Shown here: one piece after another, positions 1 to 11,074 of the stretch
Position numbering within the stretch: position 1 is the first letter of the stretch
How the letters are laid out: every line of letters starts with the position of its first letter
Source: Gonapodya sp. JEL0774
Taxonomy: Eukaryota; Monoblepharomycota; Monoblepharidomycetes; Monoblepharidales; Gonapodyaceae
Direction of reading: 5' to 3'
Assembly: GCA_027604505.1 (NCBI GenBank)
Contig: JADIIX010000219.1
Span: 1-26,777 of the forward strand
DNA length: 26,777 nucleotides
Notes under the pieces: model-generated
Database searches by the model: none
Told to the model about the DNA's origin: nothing
The model's input: only the letters and a program-made list of their open reading frames with translations
Program-made: the position numbers and the translations under genes

Positions 1-1535
1 TCAACCTCTTGTATGTTGTTCGGGACCACTCCAAGGGCTTGCAGTGCTAACGTAAGAACGTGGGAAGCAGTTCCCCAACTCGATTGGTAGCCGTACCCGG
101 AATGACCGTAATTGTGAATGACGAGGCACTTAGTGGGGAAAGTTGGAACTGACAACAAGATTTGTCAATTATAGGGTGTCGATGGAAACTGCTTCTCTTG
201 GCGCGATTTCGAAACTCTAGACAAACCTTCTCGCCATTCGGTTTCAACACGTGCTCCTCCAATTCTTGATGGTCTCAATCCCACTTGGTGGCGAATGATT
301 TCAACATCAGGGAAGTCAAAAATGGGGTCGTCGTCCTGGGTCTGTGCTGGCTCTTGTTCAGAGTCAGCGCGGCCTCCCCAGCTGCTCCGCAAGAGCCCAG
401 GAGCGATGGCAACGCAACGGCGCAGCATGGACGCAGCTGTCACCCAGGAGGAGAGAACCAAGCGTTTGGACGGTGATTGCCAAGAGAGGGTATCCTGCCA
501 ATTTCGAAGCTCACCAGAATCCATATGAGGTTCTAAATCCCACTCGTCTGCTTGGAAGGTTCCTCCGCAACAAACAGTCCCTGAGCCATCGGGACGTGGA
601 ATGACATAGCAGACCTCATCTGGGTTGGACACGCGGCGTCAAGTGTGTATATCTCGAACACCAAGCACTTAGTGTCAGATCAACATCGCCCGTACCGAAT
701 CTCATCCATTGCTCATTGAATCCAGGTGCACGGACAAGAACTGTTTGTCCGCGTGTGGGACTCAAGTCAAGGTCAGAGAGCACGGCGGATTTATGATTGA
801 ACCGATGTCGTGCTTACAAGATTTTCTTGTCCTCCACCCCTCCCAGGTTCCTTGCAGCGATCCCCGAGCAATTTACAACAAATTTTGGTTTGGAGCCAAA
901 GAGAGATCCGATTTGACCGGAGCATAGCTCGTTAATGTGTGATACGGTGCCGACTTGTACTTTACCGCCCATTTTGCGGAAGGTTCGCAAGAGAAAAAGC
1001 AGGTAGTTCGGGACGTCGATCGATATCCCGTTAAAAACATAGCCAAAGTGACAGTTCGGAGGTAGTTCATGAGCCATCAAGTGGCGATACTGGATCCGAG
1101 TGTGGTTCAAAAGTGGAGCATGGTAAAAGTTCGAATGGTCCACTTAGGAACTTCCTCTCTTTCCGCAAGTCACAAACTCACACCGGGTACAAATGTTGCA
1201 AACCACGGATCGGTCCATTCTTCGGGTTTCAGACTGCCCACTTCGTAGGAGGGTTGCCGCTTCACACCAGTTCCCTCGATAGACCCAAGCTCGTAGAGCA
1301 TATTGAACGCAACAGAATCCCACTTTTGCATGCGGAAATCATCTTTGTCGGCAAATGAATGCCAGTTTGCTGCTCCCTTGGGTGATGTGTACTCGGCGTC
1401 AGCGTCAACGAGCTCTGGATTGGATTTCGAAACGATCGTGACTGAGAAACCATACGCTTGAAGGACGACGGCGGTCGTCAGGCCAACCACACCGGCACCC
1501 AGAACGGTCACTGGTACGGGTTCTTTGGATGTCAT
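1..1535 (-). CDS. DAO1: D-amino-acid oxidase, C-terminus cut by window edge
   Basis: FAD flavoenzyme that oxidises D-amino acids to 2-oxo acids, ammonia and hydrogen peroxide, usually in peroxisomes. Inferred exons (minus strand): 1535-1184, 1142-818, 760-696, 619-515, 436-227, 148-<1, about 401 residues so far. Visible: N-terminal dinucleotide fold VLGAGVVGL (residues 11-19), PTRGQTVLVRAP, GGTFQADEWD, the substrate-carboxylate motif GLRPSR, and the C-terminal signature VIHNYGHSGYGYQSSWG. ATG at 1535 is chosen because the in-frame codon before it is TTG. Five introns of 41-78 nt; the one at 437-514 is a stop-free multiple of three. A short acidic insert (QTQDDDPIFDFPDVE) precedes GLRPSR and makes the protein slightly longer than usual. 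The frame is still open at base 1, so the stop and any peroxisomal SKL-type signal lie outside. D-aspartate oxidase is the closest alternative; the sequence alone does not fix substrate choice. Confidence 0.93.
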
Positions 1536-1705
1536 CAAAAAGCAACGCTCGAGAGTGAGTGAATCGGAAGGCGATCGCGAAATGTGTTTGACTAGGCACG
1601 TACGGCCCGATCCCGGCTAAAATTTCGAACCCGTCTCCAGAACGATACGGAATTACACGTTTTATATTTACAAGTTTGACGTATTATGTAGCTCTTTGAA
1701 ACGTT
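1536..1705. other. Spacer between arginase 3' end and D-amino-acid oxidase start
   Basis: This 170-bp spacer lies between two minus-strand genes and must hold the arginase 3' UTR and the promoter and leader of the oxidase gene. I see no further coding signal or recognisable element in it. Confidence 0.6.
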
Positions 1706-3179
1706 CTACAGCAGCGTTTCCCCAAGTGCACTTCTGACCAACCCGCACCCAACGCTCACCGTCTGCAACAAACCCCCCTGGTCTCCAATCAATGGGTTTA
1801 CTTCCATCAAGTCCATAGCTACAAGTAAGCCCGTCTCATGCAACGACTCGCATATGTAATGGCCCTCACGGAACGTAAGTCCTCCTCGAACCGGAGTGCC
1901 AGTTGCGGGGATGACTGAGGGGTCGAGGGCTGAACAGGAATCGCGCGGATGGAAGATGAGAGGTTCGACGGTTTAAGTGGAACGATGATGAAGCGTACCA
2001 TCGACATCAAAGGAGAGGTGGATGGGTTTGTCCCGGCGGGGGGTGATCTGACACGCGTTCATTGGATCGGTTAGAGTGACACGATGAGATACCCCAGCTT
2101 CAATACTCACATGATCCAAGGCCATTTCCATAACACGACCAATGCCCCATTTGTCTACTCTTTTGAATGGTGTTCGTTTGGGAGCACAGACCGGGGTCAA
2201 CCCTTAAAATATAGAAACACAAATTCGGAAGGTAGCGACACTCACTCGTGCATTGAGAACGCTTTGATGCCAAGAGAACGAATGATTTTCTTCTCTCCCG
2301 GATCCAGATCTGATCGGCAACAGAGTCACCGGCATAGTTCCCGTTTCTACCACTACTAATCTCCAAGCATGAGCGAACGCACCTCGCAGCCCAATGTAGA
2401 CCAGTCTCTTGGCATCGAGGCACGGCTTCAGCCATTCAAACTGTTCGACTTTCGAACCAATCCCCAACAAGAAGCTAACTGGGCATCCATGCAAGTTCCC
2501 ACTGATTGTTGTTTCGGGAGTGTTGATGTCCTAAGAGGAGATGAAGGAAGGGTAGTACTTCTCAAGTCACCCATGGCAGAGTCTGGACACTTACAGCGTG
2601 TGCGTCAACCCACACCACGCACAGATCCGGGTAGACACTAGCACTCCCTGGAATGGTTCCAAGGGCGAGAGAGTGGTCACCGCCAAGCGTCAGCGCAAAG
2701 TGACCTTTCAAGCAGGTCGACTTCACAGCATCATGCACGCGCTTGGCTAATGCCGACACCCATCGCACGTTGCGTAATCTGCCAACAAGGGGGTCCGATG
2801 TGGGCCGAACTTGGTCTGCTGGAGGAAAATTGTCGTCCAGATTGACTGCGTATCCCAGCTCCTTCAATAACCATCAAGTGAGGAGGTCATCTCGCATCGA
2901 GTTTCCCCCATAATTGCAACTATCGCATTTACACCCCGACCCTCACCTCACTCTGAAGTTGTTCAAGGAGACCGAACTCTATAAGATGCCCAGGCCCTGT
3001 TTCTACGCCTCGCTTGGGCTGACCACCAGCTGGTTACATAAGTGGCAGCTATGAGCCCGCGTAAAATGGATCAGCGTTATATCATTGACAGTCTCACAGA
3101 ATCCGGCTGGAATGACTCCCACTGCGCGCTCAGTTAGAAACTTATGTTTGGGAAATACATGGTCATCGTCGTCAGCCAT
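1706..3179 (-). CDS. CAR1: Arginase (L-arginine amidinohydrolase)
   Basis: Manganese enzyme hydrolysing arginine to ornithine and urea, the first step of arginine catabolism. Exons (minus strand): 3179-3098, 3029-2947, 2861-2595, 2530-2383, 2309-2246, 2159-2111, 2047-1999, 1929-1706. They sum to 322 codons (321 residues), the normal family length. All metal motifs are present: GGDHS (residues 115-119), DAHAD (141-145, D145 across a splice junction), SFDVDALDP (243-251, also across a junction). [12 protein letters not shown] and [16 protein letters not shown] of the active-site loops are intact. The N-terminus reads [15 protein letters not shown], then [19 protein letters not shown]. The start is ATG at 3179; an upstream in-frame TTG at 3203 is not used as a start here, and a TGA lies in frame a few codons further up. 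Head-to-head with IML1. Expected cytosolic. Agmatinase is excluded by the overall arginase-type N-terminal and C-terminal signatures. Confidence 0.96.
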
Positions 3180-3347
3180 CGTGTGTTGCGATGAAATGGG
3201 CAAGGTGATAGAGTCAACGTCAAAATTGTGACCTCAGTCAGGCCGCTTCCCACCTCCGCATTTCATAATTCTTATGTCCAACGTCCCTGGGACGGAGCGG
3301 ATACTTCACCTTTGGGTGCATGACACTCAATCCAGTAAACATGTAAG
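3180..3347. promoter_or_regulatory. Divergent promoter region, arginase / IML1
   Basis: These 168 bp separate two divergent start codons, so they must carry both promoters and both 5' leaders. One WGATAR-type GATA-factor core (TGATAG) is at 3206-3211, next to the arginase start. A single such site is expected by chance often enough in this length that it proves nothing. No TATA box stands out. Confidence 0.6.
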
Positions 3348-6300
3348 ATGAGTTTGCAGCCCGATCGTTCTATCGGAGGATCGACTCATTTTCGGTCCAA
3401 AAACAAGGACTTGGTCATTAATCCGGAATTCCTGCCGGGAATATCCGAAAGCGATGTACTCGAGATCATTCCCGTCAGTGCTGCATCAGGTGGACAGCAG
3501 ACGCCATCTGCGCGGTTGCTTTTGAAGGCAACCAGGGTAGATCTCGTGGCAAGCATGAAACAACCAAACCTACAAGTATCTGTGGAGCGGAGCATCGCGT
3601 CTGCTTTTAATCTACGTCCCTTTGGAGACGTTTTAGTGAAAAAAGTAAGGGGGACATGATTGGAACCCGCCAGTACTCAGTACCCAATACCACTTTCGTT
3701 CAGGTCGAAACTGCTGACGTCACACTGGATTACGTGGAAATTGCATTTAAAGATCAGTATTTCGGGAGAGCGGACATGTGGCGACTGAGGCAGGCCATGG
3801 ATGGTACATGTGTGTTTCGAGGTCGCCGTGTGAGTTGCCATTTGAACTTCGCTGCCCACAACTCTCACACCGCTGAAACGAGGACTTCATCTAAGCTCAA
3901 CCATTTCACGGTTATTAAAGCCAGCGTGAATGAGCTTTATGTGAAGGGCAAAGTGGTGCGTCCAACCGAACGAAGGGGTCGGCACCGAAGCCGATTTATT
4001 CTTGAAATGTACTTTCGTACCATCGCAGGTGGACTCTGGCGTAGTATCTAGCTCCACAAAGGCCATCTTCCGATCCGAATCTGCCAAAGTCTACATATTT
4101 ATCCAAATGTCGAAGGAAATGTGGCACTTTGACGAGGACGGGGAGCTATACCGCGAAAAGTGCCTTAGCGGGTATGAATTCCACACAGAGTGCACTTCTA
4201 CTCCATATTTCCTCGGATTACCTAGCTTTTCTGATGTTTAGACTTTTGCCTGAGCTGTACGCTCGTTGGCGTGCTGCTGGTGCCAACCACCTTGTCACTA
4301 TCGTCCTCACCACACGGGTCTTTTACCCTCAGAGCACCGACCCAGCACTGGTAACCCTCAACCACATACACACTGAACCAAGAACAGGTCGTCTGTATCG
4401 CGATTTCTACAGCGTGGTTGTGGACTTCGAGAGTCGGTGCGAATGGCTAGAGTGTCTCAGACTGCTGAAAATAGGATTCGCAAAGTTTGAAAGAGACGTC
4501 TTACAAGTAGCTAGAGAGGATGGCTCGACTATGATCTGTGGGGAGAATTCTGCAGGCTTCGAAGGGAATGTTCTGGAAGCTGGTATGGTTGAACTTGTTT
4601 TTTGCGGTCCTTGAAACCACAACACTTAAAACTTGTGCTGTTGCAGTGAATCTTGCTCTGAATCCATTTGATCGTCACTATGTTGATCGCGATCTTCTGC
4701 GGACCGGCCTCTCAATTATCGTGGTTACTCCGACACCTGGTTTCTTTGATTGCCGTAAGGACTTGCTTCGATTGACAACGCAGCGCATGATGGATCATGG
4801 GCTAGGACTTGATGTGGTTTCTTTATGTAGACCTCCATTGTACACTGTGCCATTGTTTCGATTCTGGGCAGACTCGGTCGTGCAATCAGACGGATCCACC
4901 ACGAGTCCTCGTGCTGCCCGCGAAACCGAATTTTATGTTTATTCAAACTCCTTTGATCCACGCACATTTCTGGCTGTCACCAACACTATGCATTCCTGCA
5001 CAGTGGACCCACTCTTTTGCTCTCATTGCGATACTCACCCAACTCCGAATGGACGGTGGACTATTCCTCACTGGATTGACATGTCATTCTGGAACCGACA
5101 GGCAGAAGATCGACTGAGAGGAGCCCAGCACGGAGGACCCGAAGATGTGCTGACTGGTACGAGGTTCATGTTTCGCTGCAGAATGCATTCAGTACAAGTT
5201 GGGCTTCAACAGAGATTAGAACAGAATGTGCTTGTTCCGGTCGAAATGCCGCCGGTTATTGCGCCTGCTGCATCTGGCTTGTTGCTGAGTGGTGAAACCA
5301 ATAAGTCGAGCCCCGCAAGATCGCCGCAGAGAGCTTCCACAACAGCTCGTGGCGAGGAAAGTACTTACGATGAATCTATTGACGATGGTTCTGCCAGTTT
5401 AAATGATAACGCGACAGTCCGAGATTGGCGTCGAGGCGCCGACACCGGTCGGGGCACAGCTGGGGATGTCAAAACCTCCGCCGCGGAACGCGCGATATCA
5501 ATCAGCGACTCTGTGTATGATGAATATGATGAGTACGATGAGCAACTATTTTCTTATGTGGAGATTTCTCCGTCGAGTAAGCTAAGACGAGCCGAGAGCG
5601 GGATGCAGGGTCGGGAGTCTCGTCACGCAAAACCTTCTGCGGAACTGTCACCCGATCGTGACCGTGCTTCTCTGGCATCAAAGGGCACCATTCGCACTGA
5701 TGTAATCCGACGTAGTCCTGATCGTCCACCTCCGCGGTTACCGTTCGCACAAGAAGTTGCCCCAAGCGACCTTCGGATGCCCCGTCCGACCCCAACCAGG
5801 TCGACAAATTCAGCTCCCGTAGCGTCACCGCTGATTGCTTCTGCTCGTCTTGAAAGTCGGGCATCGTCTGCCGGCCTACTTTCAGAAAACACGGGCGGAG
5901 TTGGTGATACAACAGCGGTCTTGGGGTCTTCTGCGAAGCCACCTATCCTCCCACCCCCGCCCGCACAAAGTGTCGCGCCTGTTGCTTCCACTGCGTTCTC
6001 GTATTTGGTTTCATTGTTTCGATCCACCGCTCCTCCGATTACTGTATCACAACCGCAGGTAACTCCACAGATGACGCCACGACCACCTGCAACCACAATC
6101 GGTCTCAAAAACGAGGTGCCAAGTACAGTGGAGCCACGATCAAGCTTGGAGAGTTCGCGGGTAGCCATGAGCCGGACCATTCCTAAGGTCGATCCCCAAG
6201 ACGATTCTCAGTCTAACCATCCGCGCAGTGTCACCACCTTCTCAAGCGGACAAGACCCCCTCAGTAGGAGTTTTGGATCGGCAGACCGCTCTTTGCTGGC

Positions 6301-9205
6301 ACGATCTCCTCGAGGAGATGGTCTCAGATCATGGAAAACTTCGAGTCCCCGAGATAAGGAGTTCCCGTCCACTCCGCGGCACTCTCCAAACTTCTCGGAA
6401 TTTACGAGGGCCACCTCTAAAGTGAATATATATTTTGCTTGTCCGGAATATGGGCAATATCAATTTACTGGTATTCTTTCAACCGTGATGATTCAAGGAA
6501 CCGGAACCTGTATTCCAGGACGTGAACCCATTCAATCCATCAAAGAATATCGTACGTCTAACTCCAGATATTCGGTAAGAACTTCTGGGGTGTCGCTCGG
6601 TGGATGCTCATCTCATAGTCCCTGCCTGTCACCGATATCTTTCCTTGCAGTCGATGGCATCACATATTTCCACAATACGACCAGTATGAGAACGATCCTA
6701 TCACCAAGTGGAAGTCACTCTGCATGCCTGCCTGCCTTCCTCTAACATCGGATTTCGTTCCGTCCCAGGAAGATATTTGTGCGTAAAACCCCAAATACCG
6801 TTGTCGTTTCGAAAGTGGTGCGCTGAGTCTTATCCCATGAATCATTTTGCTAGCAAAGAATTACGAAGAATCTCCCTACACTGTCTCGCCCTCGATGGAT
6901 TATCAAGATGGAGCTGAGAGGAAACGAGCCGAATCGCTGTTTGTAATGGAGCTTGTTCTTCACCGACTCGGTCAGGTTGGTCCGGTAATGGTCTGTATCG
7001 GATCGTTGACTCATCTAATCATCGTGTTTGCAATTTGGTTTGTTAGGGCTTCCAGCTCCACAGTCTTCAAATATCGCCTACGGATGATGGGTATCACCTA
7101 GGTCCGCGGGTGCTGGGAGCACGTCCGTCGCTTCTGAACAACGAAGAAGTAGTATCAACGTCCTTGAAAACCAAATCCAGTAACCTCACGGAGGGGCTTC
7201 TCTGGTCAAAAGACTCCAGGGATCGAGGCTATCTGTTGAGCCTTGGCGATCACATTCATCGAATTATCCCGAGTAACTCTGGCGCGGAGAATGTTGCTAT
7301 CAAGCGGTACGTCAAGAAGAGTAAGCTCAAGCCTGTCCCGATTATCTACCCAGCAGTCATTCGTCCGAAAAATCAGTCCAATTATAAGGATCAAGTGGTT
7401 AGCTTCTCATACTCGCCGCTAGCGCAGCACGCGTGGAATTATGTGGACCGTTTAATTGCCGGCTACATTGATGATTTTAAGGAGGATCTACGATTCTGGA
7501 GAACCAGATTTTTGTTCCTTCCAACCGATTCTCTCCCCAGTGTTGCTTTCATCCATCATGCCGGCCTATCTCAGAGTGAGAAGTTGAACGACGAAGAGAT
7601 CAGAATAGCCGCATTCCAAAAGTTTATCGACCAATTTGAGAAGGCCATCCTGCATGATCGGCCTGTCAGTAGCGCCTCCATTCCAACGTCCAAGACCAAG
7701 CAGAAGCCACCAGCCAGCGTCGTCAAAGTCGATTTTACGACATACAATCTATCCAAATTCGTTGAAGTGGAGTTGAATAAACTGAAAGCTGGATCTGAGG
7801 GCATCCGAGACGAAATGAGGGAACCAGAAGACCTTTCAACTGCCTCACCGTGGCCCACGGTTTTGGCTGCCATGCACAGTCCTGGCGGCGTTGCATTCAA
7901 GGATAGAACTTGGCACATCACAAATCACCAGCAAACATTCATTGGGCGGGAATGGGTGGATTGGGCTGTTCGGGTATTCTCGGATATTGAAACTCGAGAG
8001 GAGGCTGTGACTTTTGGGCGCACGCTCATGGAGAAAAATTTGATCGCGCATTGCCGTGGAACTCACTCATTTTTGGATGGACAATATTGGTATATAGTTC
8101 GGAAGAACAAAAGCGTTGATGGGGAACGTCTGAAGCTGGATGGGGCCGGTGAGGTTGCAACTCCTGCTCAGCAGTCTTCAGCGAGTCCAAGCAAAGAGCC
8201 CACTTCGTCGCAGAAAGATATAAGTCTGGAAATGATATCGAAAAGTCAATCGCGCTCCCGTACACCGAAGATCCAACTGAGCCGCCGCGTGAAAGTTGAC
8301 ATGGACCCCCATAAAAGGAGCGAGCGATCTGAGTGGGTTCACCTACACTTCGATACCATACAGAATATGGGGAACGCCTATCACTTTCAGCTAAATTGGG
8401 TTCGTTAATGTTCTCCGTTGCTACGGGATCGTGCTGTGAGATGAACTATCAACTTACACAACTCTGCCTTGTTTGTGCGAAACAGCTTGTATGTACAGCT
8501 CGACTGATTGAGGAGGTCTTAAGCACTTGGAGTCGAACAGCAGAACGGTGTGGTCTTCGAATGGTTGAAGCACCTATATTTCAAGCTCCGCTCTTCTCGC
8601 AGGATAATCCATTCGGTTCAGTCGCTGAAGTATCGTTAGCTGTTCCGCCTCCGGCCGCTGAAGATGTGAGAGCGCGTGTTAGTAGAGATTTAGTTATTCC
8701 GGATGAGTGGTTCGAGCGGGAGCTACTGAGGAGTCAAGGGTTCATTTTGGATCTGGAGGCAGGAAGATTCTTTCCGGGTGAGTAATATCGACTACAGTTC
8801 TTGTCTCTAAAACTGTTGACAGTACACTTCGTATAGAGCGTAGTGTGGAGTACTCACATGGTGGTGCCGTTTTTGACTATACCCAGTTCATCCACAAGAG
8901 CGGGGTGAGTAATATGGAGGCGACTGATTTCACGCTCTATGCGCATGAGAGTAATGACAATAATCCCCCGAAAGGTTGCCTTCGTTCAGATTTTAGACCA
9001 AGGAAAAGGCTTCCATTGGGTCAGCAACCGACTGATCTTGGCAAGCTCGTCGGGATCACCGAGCCAGCGTGGTGCAGCCACGCAATCATCAGATGAATTG
9101 TTAAAGAATTTCAAGCGACTGTGTGAGGATCCTAAGCAGCTGTCCGAGCTGTATGAGCGGAGCATGGCAAAGCTTCCGTTGGCTGGCCCACAGGAAGGAT
9201 CGTAA
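3348..9205 (+). CDS. IML1: IML1/DEPDC5, SEACIT-GATOR1 subunit
   Basis: Subunit of the vacuolar/lysosomal complex that acts on Rag/Gtr GTPases to damp TORC1 during amino-acid starvation. Exons: 3348-3644, 3704-3829, 3896-3955, 4029-4171, 4242-4582, 4647-6421, 6498-6574, 6651-6778, 6854-6975, 7047-8399, 8486-8777, 8837-8904, 8975-9205; 1671 codons in frame. The IML1 N-terminal region shows [45 protein letters not shown], then [17 protein letters not shown] and [29 protein letters not shown] follows. A Ser/Pro-rich disordered stretch covers roughly residues 530-914. [18 protein letters not shown] and [15 protein letters not shown] come next. The DEP domain is about residues 1292-1374 ([13 protein letters not shown] to DGQYWYIVR). 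The C-terminal part has [36 protein letters not shown] and [10 protein letters not shown]. Some donors are weak (GTTGGT at 6976, GTTCGT at 8400, GTGAAT at 6422), and the acceptor at 6497 could instead be 6518. The stop TAA at 9203-9205 overlaps a GTAAGT, but the protein end matches the family. Confidence 0.95.
5516..5542 (+). repeat. Three imperfect Tyr-Asp-Glu codon triplets inside IML1
   Basis: Nine codons read as three YDE units in a row, with synonymous differences (TAT/TAC, GAA/GAG). They sit in the disordered linker of IML1 and form a small acidic tyrosine-rich patch. Confidence 0.8.
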
Positions 9206-9427
9206 GTGCAAAGTGAATGTTCCCTTTCTCACATCAATGCATCTGAAGGTCGTGAATCGCTCTCAGGGGTGTCGAAATTCCAACTGAGTATCGAAGCTGA
9301 ACTTGTCCTGGTGCGGGTACTTTGCAAATATTTGGCATGTTTATATGAGTCTAGCTGTAAATAATTATATTCCGCGAAAGCAACACCTAATTTCCCTCCG
9401 CTTGCGAAAGAAGAATGGTGTATTTAT
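9206..9427. other. Convergent spacer, IML1 / GH114 3' ends
   Basis: These 222 bp lie between two converging stop codons and hold both 3' UTRs. A short plus-strand frame crosses it but lacks any family resemblance. No other feature seen. Confidence 0.6.
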
Positions 9428-10746
9428 CTATAACATCACAAACACCACAGAAAGGACCGCGAAAAGAACGCTGACGAGTCCTCCCGGAATATGTCTGCTT
9501 AGCGCTCCCGCTCCACTAGCACAAGGACCCGTTGCAATGGTAGGTTCTGGGATAGAAGTTTCTTTCGTTGTTACATTCGCGGTTGTGAGATCCATGTAGG
9601 TGCTGCGACACATGTTTCTGGCACCGCTGTCCAGCTGAAGGTTTTTGACCTGGGCGTCGATTCCAATTGCATTCGTGACAGGACACACGTTGGATACTGT
9701 CGCGTTACTCTCGATATATTCCACGCTTGTGTGGGACAACGCAAGCATGCTCGTTAATTCATAGTCCGGGTGAAACTTCGGACATGAACCCACTCAAACA
9801 CCGCTTTGTCGACATTGAGGAAGATCTTTGCAGCATCGCAAGAGCCAAACTGGACACACTGCTCGAGAAGTGCAAAATCGTACCAGTCCACCAATTGGCT
9901 TCCCAGATCAAGCGTATTTTTGAGGCCAGCGACGAGCCCAAGCGAATGAGCAGTTTCCGCAAGCCTAGCAAGACAATATAAAGATAGGCGTAAAATAGAC
10001 GGGAAACTACTCTTACCACCGATTGTACGCCACCTGATCATTTGCAGTCAAAGGAAAACCGGAATCGTTCGAATAGCCGTCAACGTTATCTCCCTCGACG
10101 CCGTCACATCCTTTTCTCTTCGCGAGTTCCATCCGTGCTCTCATTATAGGTCCGAGAACGACAACATTCCGAATGTCTAGTGGTTTTGGGGATGATTGAT
10201 ACATGTGGGGTCCACTGGGATGAACGCGCTGTTGTCTCCCATATAATGCTTCATACCAAGCCACGTCTCCCCCTTCCATCCGGAGAGTTTCTTCCCCCGA
10301 ACAGAGGTGGGGAACTTGCAGCTGTCCGGGCGCCAATCCTCGTACGATCCAACAGATATATAGCAAATCACGATATGTCCAGCAGCTTTGAGAGCAGAAA
10401 TCGTAGTTGAAGGGGCATCAAAGACGTCTATATCATAGATTCTGGAGTTCGAAGACGCTGGCAATGAGAAACAATACAATGGCAGACAGGGATCGAACTT
10501 GAGTTCAGCAGTGTTGGAGTGCCGTTCGTTATAAGCACCGCCCATATAGCCGTTGTGAGACTTACTGTCGATGGTGTTTCTAAGTTGCCATTGGAACGAC
10601 GTACCGGGCGTAATTCGAATCAAGCTTGCTGTTGTTTGGGAAATGGTAGTGGTGGTTTGTGAGCGCACAGGTAGAGTCATGAACCCCAGGGTGATGATGG
10701 ACAGGAGCAATCTTATGCGCCAGGCATTCCATCGATGGGACGCCAT
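9428..10746 (-). CDS. Secreted GH114 endo-alpha-1,4-polygalactosaminidase, probably GPI-anchored
   Basis: Glycoside hydrolase of family GH114, a TIM-barrel family whose characterised members cut alpha-1,4-galactosamine-containing polysaccharide. Exons (minus strand): 10746-10257, 10176-10017, 9964-9794, 9725-9428; 373 codons. Signal peptide: MASHRWNAWR, then a hydrophobic run (LLLSIITLGFMTLPV) and a Thr-rich start of the mature chain. Family motifs: YDIDVFD, VICYISVGSYEDWRPD, GCDGVEGDNVDGY (residues about 186-198, conserved Asp), AHSLGLVAGLKNT, DFALLEQC (Glu about 251), VFDVEYIES after the third junction. The last 25 residues or so are hydrophobic after a small-residue stretch (CASGAGALS), as in GPI-anchored fungal proteins. 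NAT and NVT are possible N-glycosylation sites. The start is ATG at 10746; the in-frame codons just upstream are non-ATG. Likely role, inferred: remodelling of its own or a neighbour's galactosamine-rich wall or matrix polymer. Confidence 0.92.
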
Positions 10747-11074
10747 TACGATGTTCAACAAGAATGGTGATTACACCTGGCGTCGTGTGCAATTGTACGT
10801 GGAGATGAGGTAAAAAAGGACAGGGCCCATCAAATGTGACTTCTCTTGTGAGACCTCGAAGGGAGCAAGTGGTCCGAATTGTTGTTATCAAGTAAGTAAT
10901 AATTGATTGCTATCATTACGTACCGCATCACTAGCTGACATACAAATCCAAAGTACGGGGCCATATTATAATCAATAAAAATAACGTTCTGAAAGCGATC
11001 TACAGAAACAATTATCACAGTACACTGATGACAACGTCCAGTGCGTGAAATTGTTTGCAACCCGGCGGAACCCA
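10747..11074. other. Spacer between SH3-protein 3' end and GH114 start
   Basis: These 328 bp hold the 3' UTR of the SH3 gene and the promoter and leader of the GH114 gene, both on the minus strand. The centre (about 10890-11020) is AT-rich compared with its flanks. I see no credible small gene or RNA. Confidence 0.6.

Noticed and set aside
3180-3203. TTG-initiated extension of arginase by eight residues
   Set aside because: Not an ATG; ATG at 3179 gives the normal family length, and a TGA lies in frame shortly upstream.
5623-6180. 185-codon minus-strand frame opposite the IML1 linker
   Set aside because: Gly/Val/Arg-rich shadow of Ser/Pro-rich coding sequence on the other strand; no family features.
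6422-6745. Continuation of the long plus-strand frame of IML1 exon 6 to a stop at 6745
   Set aside because: The residues past 6421 do not resemble IML1, while VNPFNPSKN and RRWHHIFPQ appear in other frames between clear splice sites.
10488-10500. tRNA B-box-like sequence (GTTCGATCCC on the minus strand)
   Set aside because: It lies inside the GH114 coding exon (ELKFDPCLP), and no A box or cloverleaf arms surround it.
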